From positions 788,001 to 852,000 of the forward strand of contig NZ_AP027142.1 of assembly GCF_027925385.1 (NCBI RefSeq): a stretch of DNA of 64,000 nucleotides. Direction: 5' to 3'. Each line of letters begins with the position of its first letter. Within the stretch, counting starts at the first letter, position 1. The stretch is from Methylocystis iwaonis (GTDB lineage Bacteria; Pseudomonadota; Alphaproteobacteria; Rhizobiales; Beijerinckiaceae). This document shows positions 9,114 to 17,852 of the stretch, piece after piece. The position numbers and the translations under genes were made by a program. The notes under the pieces are model-generated. The model had not been told where the DNA came from. It saw only the letters and a program-made list of their open reading frames with translations, and searched no databases.

Positions 9114-9728
9114 ATGACCATCAGACTGCACCAAGGCGACCTCCCCTCGGCGGTTACGACATCGCCCATCGTCGCCATCGACACCGAGACGCTGGGCCTC
9201 AATCCGCACCGCGACCGGCTGTGTCTTGTTCAGCTTTCCTTCGGCGACGGCGACGCCGAACTTGTCCAGATCGCCAAGGGCCAGACCAGCGCGCCCAATC
9301 TGGTGCGGCTGCTGACCGACCCGAAGGTGTTGAAGCTGTTCCATTTCGCCCGGTTCGATCTGGCGATCCTGGCCAAGACCTTCGGCGTCATGCCGGCGCC
9401 GGTCTATTGCACCAAGATCGCCTCCAAGCTCACGCGCACCTATACCGATCGGCACGGGCTGAAGGAGCTCGTGCGCGAGCTGGCCAGCGTCGAGATTTCG
9501 AAGCAGCAGCAATCTTCGGACTGGGGCGCCGCGACGCTCACCGACGCCCAGCAGGCTTACGCCGCCTCCGACGTTCTCTATCTGCACCAGCTCAAAGAGA
9601 AGCTCGACGTCATGCTGGCCCGCGAGGGGCGGACGGAGCTCGCCCAGGCGTGCTTCGACTTCCTGCCGGCCCGCGCCCAGCTCGACATCGCCGGCTGGCC
9701 GGAGACGGACATCTTTTCCCATGAATGA
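9114..9728 (+). CDS. RNase D-like 3'-5' exonuclease (DEDDy)
   Basis: A 204-residue soluble nuclease consisting of the DnaQ-fold exonuclease domain alone, without the HRDC domains of long RNase D. AIDTET carries the first two acidic ligands (Asp23 and Glu25), FHFARFD holds the third, and AYAASDVLYL matches the YxxxD motif of the DEDDy subgroup. It is expected to trim the 3' ends of structured RNAs. It overlaps lptC by four bases (ATGA), which suggests translational coupling. Exonuclease-lptC-lptA is a usual gene order in Hyphomicrobiales. Confidence 0.88.
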   Translation: MTIRLHQGDLPSAVTTSPIVAIDTETLGLNPHRDRLCLVQLSFGDGDAELVQIAKGQTSAPNLVRLLTDPKVLKLFHFARFDLAILAKTFGVMPAPVYCTKIASKLTRTYTDRHGLKELVRELASVEISKQQQSSDWGAATLTDAQQAYAASDVLYLHQLKEKLDVMLAREGRTELAQACFDFLPARAQLDIAGWPETDIFSHE

Positions 9729-10546
9729 GCAGCGGGCGCCTCGAATTCGCCACCCCGCCGCCCGATGATCGAGACATGAGCAACAGCGGCGCCGCTGACG
9801 TGAGACCGGCCCCACCCTCTGCCGGCGCGCCGCCGTCGGGGACGGGTCTGCGCGCGCCGCCGCCCGGCGGCCGCGACCGGCTCGCCGCTTTGACGGCCCG
9901 CCGCGAAAGCGCCTTTCCCGACGCTCTGCGCCACACGGCCCGCGTCACGCGGCTGCGGCGCTGGATTCTGTGGGGCGTCGGGGGCACGGTCGGTCTGGTC
10001 GCGCTCGGGCTCGTGGTGAGCTCTCTGCGATTTCTCCCCATCGATTTGAGCCTGTCGCGCGTCGCCCTCAAAGGCACCCGCATCGTGATCGAGACGCCGA
10101 AGCTCGTCGGTTACCGCAAGGACGGCAAACCCTATGAGATCCGGGCGCGCGTCGGCGTGCAGGACATCACGACGCCGGAGCTTTTCGATCTCGACGGCTT
10201 GGACGTGCGCGTGGAAACGCAGGGCGAAAAGCCCGTCGTGCTCACCGCGGCCAAGGCCCGCTACAGCACCAAAGACGACCGCGCCGATATGAGCGGCGGC
10301 GTGGTCATCTCCGACAAGAAGAGTTTCGATATGCGGATGGAGAGCGCGGCCATGGATTTCAGGGCCAGCGTGATGACCTCCGACAAGCCGGTCACCCTCG
10401 ACATCGACGGCGGCCAGGTCGTCGCCGACTCGGTCACGTTTTCGCAAAAAGAGCGCCGCGCCAGCTTTTCCGGCAATGTCCGTTCCGTGCTGTATGGCGA
10501 GGACGGCCCGCCGGCGCAGGCAAGCAAGCCGACCGCGGCCCAATGA
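9725..10546 (+). CDS. lptC: LPS export periplasmic protein LptC
   Basis: A 273-residue bitopic protein. A Pro-rich cytoplasmic N-terminus leads to one membrane helix near residues 80-102 (WILWGVGGTVGLVALGLVVSSL), followed by a beta-rich LptC domain (PYEIRARVGVQDITTPELFDLDGLDVRVETQ, and later SGGVVISDKKSFDM). LptC joins the LptBFG ABC transporter to LptA and passes lipopolysaccharide from inner membrane to periplasm. ATG 9725 overlaps the stop of the upstream gene; ATG 9776 is an alternative start that would give 256 residues. lptA follows after seven bases. Confidence 0.85.
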   Translation: MSSGRLEFATPPPDDRDMSNSGAADVRPAPPSAGAPPSGTGLRAPPPGGRDRLAALTARRESAFPDALRHTARVTRLRRWILWGVGGTVGLVALGLVVSSLRFLPIDLSLSRVALKGTRIVIETPKLVGYRKDGKPYEIRARVGVQDITTPELFDLDGLDVRVETQGEKPVVLTAAKARYSTKDDRADMSGGVVISDKKSFDMRMESAAMDFRASVMTSDKPVTLDIDGGQVVADSVTFSQKERRASFSGNVRSVLYGEDGPPAQASKPTAAQ

Positions 10547-10553
10547 GACAAGC

Positions 10554-11096
10554 ATGAAACGTCAGATCATCCTCGCCGGCCTCGCCGCGCTATTCGCCGC
10601 CGCGGCGGCGCCCGTCGCCGCCAAGGGCCGTTCGGGCGGCATTCTTCCCGGCGCCACCGCCAAGGACCCGCTCAATATCGACGCGGGAAAGCTCGATTAT
10701 TTCGACCACGAGCAGAAGCTCGTCTATTCGGGCAGCGTGATCGTCACCAATGGCCCTTCGACGCTGAAGGCCACGCGCATCACGATCTTGCTCGAGGGCA
10801 AGGGCGCGCCGGGCGGCGCGAACAGCGACGACCGCGTCAAGCATATCGAGGCCGACGGGCCCGTGACGCTGGTCTCGAAAGATCAGATCGGCACGGGCGA
10901 CCACGGCACATACGATAAGGCCGAGAGCAAGGTTTATCTCTCCGGCAATGTGACCCTGACCCAGGGCGACAATATCGTGAAAGGCGAGCGGCTCGTCTAC
11001 GACGTGACGACCGGGATGGCGACCGTGCAGGGCGGCGGCGCGCAAGGCGGGCGCGTGCGCTCCACCTTCACGCCCGGCGCCGCCAAGGCGCAGTAA
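10554..11096 (+). CDS. lptA: LPS transport periplasmic protein LptA (OstA family)
   Basis: A 180-residue protein with a signal peptide (IILAGLAALFAAAAAPVAA, cleaved near residue 23) and one OstA/LptA domain. NIDAGKLDYFDHEQKLVYSGSVIVTNG and later LSGNVTLTQGDNIVKGERLVYDVTTG are the typical beta-jellyroll repeats. It forms the periplasmic bridge that carries LPS to LptD. ATG 10554 places the signal peptide correctly. The usual downstream genes lptB and rpoN are not here; a repeat cluster and an SLT lipoprotein gene on the other strand follow instead. Confidence 0.88.
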   Translation: MKRQIILAGLAALFAAAAAPVAAKGRSGGILPGATAKDPLNIDAGKLDYFDHEQKLVYSGSVIVTNGPSTLKATRITILLEGKGAPGGANSDDRVKHIEADGPVTLVSKDQIGTGDHGTYDKAESKVYLSGNVTLTQGDNIVKGERLVYDVTTGMATVQGGGAQGGRVRSTFTPGAAKAQ

Positions 11097-11107
11097 ATTT
11101 TATCAGT

Positions 11108-11393
11108 TCCTTGATTGGTGCGGCGCCATTCGCGCCGCTCACTTGAGTGAGCGATCGGCAATCCAGAACAAAACCAGCGCTTTGTGGCTCTGGATTCTTG
11201 GTCGGTTCCCCGCCGTCATTGCGAGGAGGCGGAGCCGACGAAGCAATCCAGGGCCGCATCGCTGTTCTGGATTGCTTCGCTTCGCTCGCAATGACGGGCG
11301 CCGAGCAAAACCAGCGCCTTTGCTGCTCTGGATTCCGGTCGGGCTTTCAGCCCGCGGGGAATGACAAACGGCAATCCGAGCCGTTCAAACGGG
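11108..11393 (-). repeat. family A repeat (copy 2), interrupted by a family B element
   Basis: The left end (TCCTTGATTGGTGCGG) and right end (GGGAATGACAAACGG through CCGTTCAAACGG) match an inverted family A copy such as 49227-49378. The centre is split by an 85-bp family B element at 11213-11297. Both sides of B carry the A centre (AAAACCAGCGC and GCTCTGGATT), so parts of A are present twice. Confidence 0.8.
11213..11297. repeat. family B element with terminal inverted repeats (copy 1)
   Basis: An 85-bp element bounded by perfect 13-bp inverted repeats, CCGTCATTGCGAG and CTCGCAATGACGG. Internal GAAGCAATCCAGGGC and CTGGATTGCTTCG form a second inverted pair. It has the size and ends of a MITE-like non-coding element. 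Copy 2 is at 17692-17776 and copy 3 at 42400-42483. Confidence 0.85.
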
Positions 11394-11395
11394 CG

Positions 11396-11893
11396 TCACT
11401 CCGGCGACAGCGCTTCCTTGTGGAGGAGGCCGAGCATGCCGCGCCGCTTGGCCTCGTAATAATAGCCGCCGGCATAGAGCCGGATCGCGCGCGTTTCGCT
11501 GCCACCCGCGAGCTTATAGGCGTTGGCGAGATAAGGCACGGCGTAGGTGAGGTTGGTCTCGGCGTCGAGCAGCCCGTTCGCCGGGCCCGAGTAGCCCATG
11601 CCCTTGGCGGTATCGTGCCGGATTTGCATCAGGCCCCAATAGGGACCGTGGCGGGCGGCCGGATTGTAATTGCTCTCGCGCCGCACCGAGCGATGGATGA
11701 GCGATTCGGGAATATCGTAGATCCGGGCGAAATGGGCGATGCGGGCGTGAAGCGCGTCCTTGCCGGTCAGCGCCGTCTCCGGGCGGGGCTCATTGACGTA
11801 GGATTCTGGGGCGGAGGCCACTGGCGATTCCGTCTGGACGCATCCGGCGAGGACGAGAGCCGCCAAGGTTGCGGCACAGGTCGTTGACTTCAT
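11396..11893 (-). CDS. lipoprotein lytic transglycosylase (SLT domain)
   Basis: A 165-residue outer-membrane lipoprotein. The lipobox LAGC puts the acylated cysteine at residue 18 (ALVLAGC). A transglycosylase SLT_1 domain follows: SLIHRSVRRESNYNPAARHG contains the catalytic Glu in the RRESNYNP motif, GPYWGLMQIRHDTAKGMGY is the second motif, and NLTYAVPYLANAYKLAGG the third. It cleaves the glycan backbone of peptidoglycan. GAGGGA lies about nine bases before ATG 11893. Its 3' end abuts the repeat cluster that follows lptA. Confidence 0.88.
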   Translation of the reverse strand: MKSTTCAATLAALVLAGCVQTESPVASAPESYVNEPRPETALTGKDALHARIAHFARIYDIPESLIHRSVRRESNYNPAARHGPYWGLMQIRHDTAKGMGYSGPANGLLDAETNLTYAVPYLANAYKLAGGSETRAIRLYAGGYYYEAKRRGMLGLLHKEALSPE

Positions 11894-12121
11894 TCAATAC
11901 ATTCCCTCGATCGCCCGCATGAATCGCAACTCGGCTAGCTCGCCACGCCCAGATGGCGAAATCGTGGCGGTAGGCTGGGAGCCTGTGGACCAGCCAAGCG
12001 GCGGCCATGTGTGCGGCCGCACGGCGGGCCCGTAACGAAAGCGTCACCTTAATCGTGTTGTTGCAGTTGTTTCTGGGGCAAATCAAGGGGCCGGGTTTTC
12101 AGGAGCAATTTCAGTGACCTC

Positions 12122-12147
12122 GGCCCGGCCGCGATCGCGGCCGGGCC
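12122..12147. repeat. perfect 26-bp GC palindrome
   Basis: Half-site GGCCCGGCCGCGA (12122-12134) is followed at once by its exact complement, giving a gapless palindrome centred on CGCGATCGCG. Three T follow on the plus strand. The roughly 290-base space around it (11894-12182), between two divergently transcribed genes, holds no gene. It may be a hairpin terminator with a poor T tract, or a protein-binding palindrome. Confidence 0.55.
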
Positions 12148-12182
12148 TTTCGATCCCACCGACGCCGACTACTTCTGGACGA

Positions 12183-12479
12183 ATGGCGCGCCGGGACGAC
12201 AAAAACGCTTACTGGTCGAACGAGGTCACGCGCCACAGCAATGCGCTCGATCTCGAAGCGGGGGTCTTTACACGCGACGATCCCGAGGCGATCGCGCAGT
12301 CGCTGAAACGCTCGGCGGAGGCGAGCACGCGCCGCAAGACGACGCCGTTTCGTTCAGCGATGTCGATGCTCACTTTTTATATCAACCGCGCCGGTAAGGA
12401 TTTGGCCCCGGAGCGGCGGCGCGTGCTGGAGGCGGCGAAGGACGAGCTGCGGAAGGCGTTCGGGCGGACGGGCTGCTAG
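12183..12479 (+). CDS. DUF3175 family protein
   Basis: A 98-residue soluble basic protein. YWSNEVTRHSNALDLEAGVFTRDDP followed by SLKRSAEAS and SAMSMLTFYINRAGKDL matches, from memory, the compact DUF3175 family, which is common in proteobacteria and has no known biochemical function. ATG 12183 gives the family's usual length; the frame is open further upstream but that part overlaps a palindrome and lacks similarity. It is a single-gene unit between two genes on the opposite strand. Confidence 0.8.
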   Translation: MARRDDKNAYWSNEVTRHSNALDLEAGVFTRDDPEAIAQSLKRSAEASTRRKTTPFRSAMSMLTFYINRAGKDLAPERRRVLEAAKDELRKAFGRTGC

Positions 12480-12526
12480 CCTCTGCGGTACATGCAGGCG
12501 CGCTGTGGGTCCGAACCGTGGCATGC

Positions 12527-13489
12527 TCAGGGCGCCGCGCCTAAAATGTAGAGCATCCGAAAGCGCTCGGGCAAATCCGCAAGCTCGCTTTCCAGATAAT
12601 CGAACGCCGCGATAGAGCACAGCCAGTCGAGGTAGACCTCATCTAGCATAACCGCCGCCAAGGTCGTCAGCGCCGCGTCGCGATTGGCTTGGGGCAAAAA
12701 ATGCGTCGGCGCTCCGTCTGAGGCGGCGCGGGTCAGCAGATGAGCGCTGTCCCAGTAGACGCTCGGGCAATCCGAAATTTCGTAGCGCGAGGGATCGACG
12801 ATCCGACCTGTGAGAAGGTCATATGCGCCGATGAACCAAACCATGATCTGCGCCCGCCAATGCGGATTGGGAATCGAGAGGACCGAACGGAGCCAAGGCG
12901 CGATTTCTTCGGCGTCGAGGTATTTCAGGCAGAAAAACATGGAGGCGGAAAAGTCGCCTGAGGCGTCGCGCCAGAACCAGACGCCGACACGCGGATTATA
13001 TTCGCGGTGGAGGAAGCGCCCGATCCTGATCCGCTCGCCGTCCCAGCACTCAGGGTTCATTATCGAGCGGCCGAGCGTATTCAGCGCGTCGCGCCGGAAG
13101 CCTTTATAGGGTTCACGCGTCACGCCATCGAAATAAAGGGACATGAAGGTCGTGATGAGCGTCTCGACATAGCTGCTGATATGTCTTTCGTGAGCGCGCG
13201 GCAGGGTTTGTGCGAGAATATGGTGATACCAATCGGTCCACTCGGCGCGCTCGCCAAAATTTTTTGTGCCGCTCGCGATTTCAAAGAGGGCTGTCTGAAT
13301 GTCGCCGATCGGCAGCGTTGAGAGATCGCCGAGCAAATCACAAAACATGGCGCGGGTCTCGCCCATGAACCAGGCTTCGCCCATGGGCTGGCGCGGGCGG
13401 GGGAAGGCGGCGCGCATGCGCGCGAGGGCGGCGGCGTCGCAGCCCTGGCCAGGAATCCAAAGGAAAGGTTTTTGCGATTGGACCTTCAT
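12527..13489 (-). CDS. protein of unknown function
   Basis: A 320-residue soluble protein rich in Trp, Tyr and Leu, with no signal peptide. I do not recognise a family. It looks alpha-helical throughout (IQTALFEIASGTKNFGERAEWTDWYHHILAQTL, DALNTLGRSIMNPECWDG), like a helical-repeat or scaffold protein. Codons are slightly less GC-rich than in the neighbours, which may point to acquired DNA. ATG 13489 is preferred over a TTG 15 bases upstream. It lies downstream of ettA on the same strand, but a hairpin separates the two. Confidence 0.6.
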   Translation of the reverse strand: MKVQSQKPFLWIPGQGCDAAALARMRAAFPRPRQPMGEAWFMGETRAMFCDLLGDLSTLPIGDIQTALFEIASGTKNFGERAEWTDWYHHILAQTLPRAHERHISSYVETLITTFMSLYFDGVTREPYKGFRRDALNTLGRSIMNPECWDGERIRIGRFLHREYNPRVGVWFWRDASGDFSASMFFCLKYLDAEEIAPWLRSVLSIPNPHWRAQIMVWFIGAYDLLTGRIVDPSRYEISDCPSVYWDSAHLLTRAASDGAPTHFLPQANRDAALTTLAAVMLDEVYLDWLCSIAAFDYLESELADLPERFRMLYILGAAP

Positions 13490-13529
13490 GTCACGAACTT
13501 TCAAGCCGCGAGACGAAGGTAAAGGCCAA

Positions 13530-13568
13530 TGCGCCGGGCCTCAGTGCGGGAAAACACGGCCCGGCGCA
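13530..13568 (-). terminator. hairpin, likely terminator of ettA
   Basis: A perfect 11-bp stem (TGCGCCGGGCC at 13530-13540 and GGCCCGGCGCA at 13558-13568) with a 17-base loop lies just past the ettA stop codon. The T tract on the minus strand is weak (TTGGCCTTT). Confidence 0.5.
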
Positions 13569-13575
13569 GTGAGGA

Positions 13576-15228
13576 TTATCTTGCGAACTTCTTATACTTC
13601 AGCCGGTGCGGGATGACGCTGTCGACGCCCAGGCGGCGCTTCTTGTCTTCCTCGTAATCGGCGAAGTTTCCTTCGAACCACTCCACATGCGAGTCGCCTT
13701 CATAGGCGAGGATATGCGTGGCGATGCGGTCGAGGAAGAAGCGATCATGCGAGATGATGACGGCGCAGCCGGCAAAATCCACGAGGGCTTCTTCGAGCGC
13801 GCGCAAGGTGTCGACGTCGAGATCGTTGGTCGGTTCGTCGAGCAGCAGAACATTGGCGCCGCTCTTGAGCATTTTGGCGAGATGCACGCGATTGCGCTCG
13901 CCGCCCGAGAGCTGGCCGACTTTCTTCTGCTGGTCGGAGCCCTTGAAGTTGAAGGCTCCGCAATAGGCGCGGGAGTTGATCTCGCGCTTGCCGAGATAGA
14001 TCACCTCATTGCCTTCGGAGATCTCTTCCCAGACGGTCTTATTGGCGTGCAGCGCGTCACGCGACTGATCGACGTAACCCAGTTGCACGCTGTCGCCGAC
14101 GGTGATCGTGCCCTTGTCGGGCGTTTCCTGGCCGGTGATCATGCGGAAGAGCGTGGTTTTACCCGCGCCGTTCGGGCCGATCACGCCGACGATGCCGCCA
14201 GGGGGCAGCTTGAAGGAGAGATCGTCGATCAGGAGATTTTCACCAAAGCCCTTGGTGATGTGCTCGAAGTCGATGACATTGCCGCCGAGGCGCTCCGCCA
14301 CCGGAATGATGATCTGCGCGGTGGTCGGCGCCTTCTCGCCCTGCTTGGCGACGAGCTCCTCATAGCGCTGGATGCGCGCCTTGCTCTTGGCCTGGCGGGC
14401 CTTGGGCGAGGAGGCGATCCACTCGCTTTCGGCTTCCAGCGCGCGTTGGCGGGCTTTGTCTTCGGAGGCCTCCTGCATGAGGCGCTTCTGTTTCTGCTTC
14501 AGCCAGCTCGTGTAATTCCCCTCATAGGGAATGCCGCGGCCGCGATCGAGCTCCAAAATCCAGCCCGTGACATTGTCGAGGAAGTAGCGATCGTGGGTGA
14601 CGATCAGGATCGCGCCCGGGTAATTGCGCAGATGGCCCTCGAGCCAGTTCACCGTCTCGGCGTCGAGATGGTTCGTCGGCTCGTCGAGCAGCAGCATGTC
14701 GGGCTGCTCCAACAGCAGGCGGCAGAGCGCCACGCGGCGCCGCTCGCCGCCGGAGAGCTTGGTGACGTCGGCGTCGTCGGGTGGGCAGCCGAGCGCGTCC
14801 ATGGCCTGATCGACCTGGCTGTCCAGGTCCCACAGGCCCTTGGCCTCGATCTCGTCCTGGAGCTTCGTCATCTCGTCCGCAGTCTCGTCCGAATAATTCA
14901 TGGCGAGATCGTTGTAGCGGTCGAGAACGGCCTTCTTCTCCGCGACGCCGAGCATGACGTTTTCGCGCGCTGTGAGCGCCGGATCGAGCTGCGGCTCCTG
15001 CGGCAGATAACCGACGCGCGCGCCTTCCGCGACGAAGCCCTCGCCGGTGTATTCCTTGTCGATGCCGGCCATGATGCGCAGCAGGGTCGACTTACCCGCG
15101 CCGTTGACGCCGAGCACGCCGATCTTGGCGTCCGGGTAGAAAGACAAATGGATATTGTCCAAGACCTTCTTTCCGCCCGGATAGGTCTTGGTGAGGCCTT
15201 GCATGTGGTAGATGAACTGGCGCGCCAT
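13576..15228 (-). CDS. ettA: energy-dependent translational throttle protein EttA (ABC-F)
   Basis: A 550-residue ABC-F ATPase that binds the ribosomal E site and gates the first elongation step according to ATP/ADP ratio. There are two nucleotide-binding domains: GVNGAGKST with [32 protein letters not shown] in the first, and GPNGAGKTT with [32 protein letters not shown] in the second. They are joined by the P-site tRNA interaction motif region ([24 protein letters not shown]). Membrane domains are absent, as expected. ATG 15228 gives [23 protein letters not shown], the standard EttA N-terminus; the frame extends four codons upstream. Length and motifs are typical of EttA. Confidence 0.95.
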   Translation of the reverse strand: MARQFIYHMQGLTKTYPGGKKVLDNIHLSFYPDAKIGVLGVNGAGKSTLLRIMAGIDKEYTGEGFVAEGARVGYLPQEPQLDPALTARENVMLGVAEKKAVLDRYNDLAMNYSDETADEMTKLQDEIEAKGLWDLDSQVDQAMDALGCPPDDADVTKLSGGERRRVALCRLLLEQPDMLLLDEPTNHLDAETVNWLEGHLRNYPGAILIVTHDRYFLDNVTGWILELDRGRGIPYEGNYTSWLKQKQKRLMQEASEDKARQRALEAESEWIASSPKARQAKSKARIQRYEELVAKQGEKAPTTAQIIIPVAERLGGNVIDFEHITKGFGENLLIDDLSFKLPPGGIVGVIGPNGAGKTTLFRMITGQETPDKGTITVGDSVQLGYVDQSRDALHANKTVWEEISEGNEVIYLGKREINSRAYCGAFNFKGSDQQKKVGQLSGGERNRVHLAKMLKSGANVLLLDEPTNDLDVDTLRALEEALVDFAGCAVIISHDRFFLDRIATHILAYEGDSHVEWFEGNFADYEEDKKRRLGVDSVIPHRLKYKKFAR

Positions 15229-15387
15229 ATCGCCTCGCAACGAGAGAAGTTGGCGCCGTGTTTAGAGCATTTTCGCGGCCGTGGGGAGGGGGCGCGCGAG
15301 GCCCCGGCGGTTCCGGCTACCCGCTCTCCAAACGCCGAATTCCCGGCTGGGCCTGAGGCCCGCCGGGAACGAGCGGTCGGCGCGGGG

Positions 15388-16071
15388 TCAGGTTGTCCGC
15401 ATGAAGCCCATGACCGTCGCGCTGAGCGTGCTGCCCGTCAGGACGAGCGTGGCGCCCAAGGCGAGCAGCGCGCAGAGGTTCAGCGTCAGATCGTTGACAT
15501 TGCCGGCCAATGCGAGAATGCCGAGCACGATCGCGGCAAGCCCCGCGAGCGCCTGCAGCGCCGCCGACCCGGAGGCCATTTCGCTTGCGAGCATTTCGCC
15601 GCCGATCATCGATCGGCCCGACGTCACCGCCTGCATGCGCGAGGCGCGGCGCAGCAGGAAGAGATGCCAGACGGCGTTGCTGCTCAGGACGAGCGCCGTG
15701 CCGTAGGCGATGACGGCCACGGGCATGAGCACGCCCGAATTAATGCCCAGCAAGGCCAGAATGCCGAGCACGATTCCGGCCGCGCCGACCAGGAAGACGA
15801 CCGCCAGACTGTTGCCGCCGAACTGTTCGGCCGTAAAGCCTCTCGTCTCGGCGGGAAAGGCGATCTGCGCATATTCGGAGACCATGGCGCCGCCCTGGAT
15901 GAGAAGCGCGACTCCAAAGACAATCGTCGCGATCGCTGTCATGTAGACGGGCGCGATATTGACCAGGCCGCAGACGGCCAGGACGATTGTCGCGACGCCG
16001 CCGATAGCGTCGATCAAGCCGCCGTACGCAACCGCATTTTCATGCGTGGCGACCTCTCGGGTGATGGACAT
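15388..16071 (-). CDS. HdeD/DUF308-type multi-helix membrane protein
   Basis: A 227-residue integral membrane protein with six or more hydrophobic helices, such as YGGLIDAIGGVATIVLAVCGLV, MTAIATIVFGVALLIQGGAM, AVVFLVGAAGIVLGILALLG and ALAGLAAIVLGILAL. The two halves look related, each with an IVLGILAL segment, as in the HdeD acid-resistance and DUF308 proteins. The assignment rests on helix pattern rather than on a diagnostic motif. GGAG precedes ATG 16071. It is transcribed away from purD; a perfect inverted repeat sits in the 240-base divergent space. Just downstream at about 15335-15375 lies a short fragment resembling repeat family A. Confidence 0.6.
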   Translation of the reverse strand: MSITREVATHENAVAYGGLIDAIGGVATIVLAVCGLVNIAPVYMTAIATIVFGVALLIQGGAMVSEYAQIAFPAETRGFTAEQFGGNSLAVVFLVGAAGIVLGILALLGINSGVLMPVAVIAYGTALVLSSNAVWHLFLLRRASRMQAVTSGRSMIGGEMLASEMASGSAALQALAGLAAIVLGILALAGNVNDLTLNLCALLALGATLVLTGSTLSATVMGFMRTT

Positions 16072-16240
16072 TTCTTTACTCCGGCCATGGCCCCCGGGGC
16101 CGGTAGCTAGCGCCGTATAAATGGCCAGCAAGCATGGCGTTCGTCGCTAAATGGCCGCCGTCGCGTCTTGTCCGGCGGGCGTCCGGGCAGACTGGCGGCG
16201 CGGCGAAAGACGGCTCATTTTTGGTTTCGCCGCATCACCG

Positions 16241-16259
16241 GTGGAAATCCGATTTCCAC
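16241..16259. promoter_or_regulatory. perfect inverted repeat GTGGAAATC-C-GATTTCCAC
   Basis: A 9-bp perfect inverted repeat around one central base, 56 bases before the purD start and within the divergent purD/HdeD space. It could be an operator for either gene or one copy of a dispersed intergenic palindrome. The following TTTTCCGCAATCCTGCTTTAG resembles, from memory, a common rhizobial intergenic sequence. Confidence 0.45.
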
Positions 16260-16314
16260 TTTTCCGCAATCCTGCTTTAGAAGCGGGCATCGGTTCAACT
16301 CGGGCGGACAGCGC

Positions 16315-17595
16315 ATGAACATTCTTCTCATCGGATCGGGCGGCCGCGAGCACGCTATCGCCAATGCGCTGGGGAAGAGCCCGCTGCTCACCCGCCTCTA
16401 TGTCGCCCCCGGCAATCCCGGGACCGAGCGGGTGGGCGAGAATATCGATCTCGACGCGGGGGATCACGGCGCGGTCATCCGCTTCTGCCGCGAGATGGGC
16501 GTCGCGCTCGTCGTCGTGGGGCCGGAGCAGCCCCTGATCGGCGGGCTGGTGGACGCGCTGGCGCGCGCCGAAATTCTCGCCTTCGGCCCGACGCAGGCGG
16601 CCGCCCAGCTCGAAGGCTCCAAGGGCTTCACCAAGGATCTCTGCCGCGACTATGGCATTCCCACCGCGGCCTATGGACGTTTCGCCGATAAGGACAAAGC
16701 GCTTGCCTATTTGCGTGAGAAGGGCGCGCCCATCGTCGTGAAGGCCGATGGGCTCGCAGCGGGCAAGGGCGTCGTGGTGGCGCAGACGCTGGAGGAGGCC
16801 GAGCGCGCCGTGGAGGCGATGTTCGCGGGGCTCTTCGGCCGCTCGGGCGCCGAGGTGGTGATCGAGGAATTCTTAGAGGGCGAGGAGGCCTCCTTCTTCG
16901 CCATCTGCGACGGGACGCGCGCCGCGCCTTTCGCCACGGCGCAGGACCACAAGCGCGTCGGCGACGGCGATACGGGGCCGAACACCGGCGGCATGGGCGC
17001 TTATTCGCCGGCCTCCGTCGTGACGCCGGACATCGAGCGGCGCGTCATGGCGGAGATCATCGCGCCGACGATGCGCGCCATGCAGGAGAAGGGCGCGCCC
17101 TTCACGGGGGTGCTTTACGCCGGATTGATGCTGACGGCGGAGGGGCCGAAGCTCATCGAATACAACAACCGTTTCGGCGATCCCGAAGCCCAGGTCATTC
17201 TGCCGCGGCTGGAGGATGATTTGCTGTCGATCATGCTCGCCGCCGCGCGCGGCGCGCTGCCCGAAGCGCGCCCGCATTTCTGCGACCGCGTGGCGCTCAC
17301 CGTGGTGCTCGCGGCCAAGGGCTATCCGGGCACGCCGCTGACCGGCTCGGAAATTCGCGGCCTCGCGAACGCCGAGGCGATAGACGACGTTATCGTCACG
17401 CATGCGGGCACGCGCCTGGAGGGGGAGCGGCTGCTGGCGGCGGGCGGCCGCGTGCTGAATGTCACGGCGCTTGGCGACAGCGTCTCGGAGGCGCAGGCCA
17501 AAGCCTATGCGGCGGTCGACGCCATCCAATGGCCGGGCGGCTTCTGCCGCCGCGACATCGGCTGGCGCGAGGTCGCGCGGGAACGGCGCGGCTGA
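16315..17595 (+). CDS. purD: phosphoribosylamine-glycine ligase
   Basis: A 426-residue ATP-grasp enzyme that joins glycine to 5-phosphoribosylamine, the second step of purine biosynthesis. The N-terminus [19 protein letters not shown] is diagnostic. The ATP-grasp core carries [42 protein letters not shown] and [18 protein letters not shown]. Length is normal for the family. It has its own upstream space and is followed by repeat elements, so it appears to be monocistronic. Confidence 0.96.
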   Translation: MNILLIGSGGREHAIANALGKSPLLTRLYVAPGNPGTERVGENIDLDAGDHGAVIRFCREMGVALVVVGPEQPLIGGLVDALARAEILAFGPTQAAAQLEGSKGFTKDLCRDYGIPTAAYGRFADKDKALAYLREKGAPIVVKADGLAAGKGVVVAQTLEEAERAVEAMFAGLFGRSGAEVVIEEFLEGEEASFFAICDGTRAAPFATAQDHKRVGDGDTGPNTGGMGAYSPASVVTPDIERRVMAEIIAPTMRAMQEKGAPFTGVLYAGLMLTAEGPKLIEYNNRFGDPEAQVILPRLEDDLLSIMLAAARGALPEARPHFCDRVALTVVLAAKGYPGTPLTGSEIRGLANAEAIDDVIVTHAGTRLEGERLLAAGGRVLNVTALGDSVSEAQAKAYAAVDAIQWPGGFCRRDIGWREVARERRG

Positions 17596-17627
17596 TCTCT
17601 TGCGAGGTTAGGGGGCTTCTAACACTA

Positions 17628-17811
17628 TTTCCGTTTGAATAGCTCGCATGGGGACGCGTCATTCCCGGCGGGCTGTCGTTTTGCTCAGAGCCCGTCATTG
17701 CGAGCGAAGCGAAGCAATCCAGGGCAGCGGTGCGGCGCTGGATTGCTTCGTCGGCTCCGCCTCCTCGCAATGACGGCGGTAATTCCCGACCGCTCGTTTT
17801 GCGAGCGACCG
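17628..17811 (+). repeat. family A repeat (copy 3), interrupted by a family B element
   Basis: It begins TTTCCGTTTGAATAGCTCGC and ends near CGCTCGTTTTGCGAGCG, as in other A copies, but the centre is replaced by an 85-bp family B element at 17692-17776. Part of the usual A centre is missing on either side. Confidence 0.8.
17692..17776. repeat. family B element (copy 2)
   Basis: 85 bp with the same 13-bp ends as copy 1 (CCGTCATTGCGAG and CTCGCAATGACGG) and the same internal pair around AAGCAATCCAGGGC. It is in the opposite orientation to copy 1, judged by the position of the GGAGGCGGAGCCGACG segment. Confidence 0.85.
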
Positions 17812-17852
17812 TTCGGCGCAGCGCTCGCCGGGCGCGCCCTCTATGCGAAAGT

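Noticed and set aside
13606..16110. An 834-codon plus-strand open frame spanning ettA and the HdeD-type gene
   Set aside because: It is antisense to two well-supported genes and crosses their intergenic space; its composition is that of reverse-strand codon bias.
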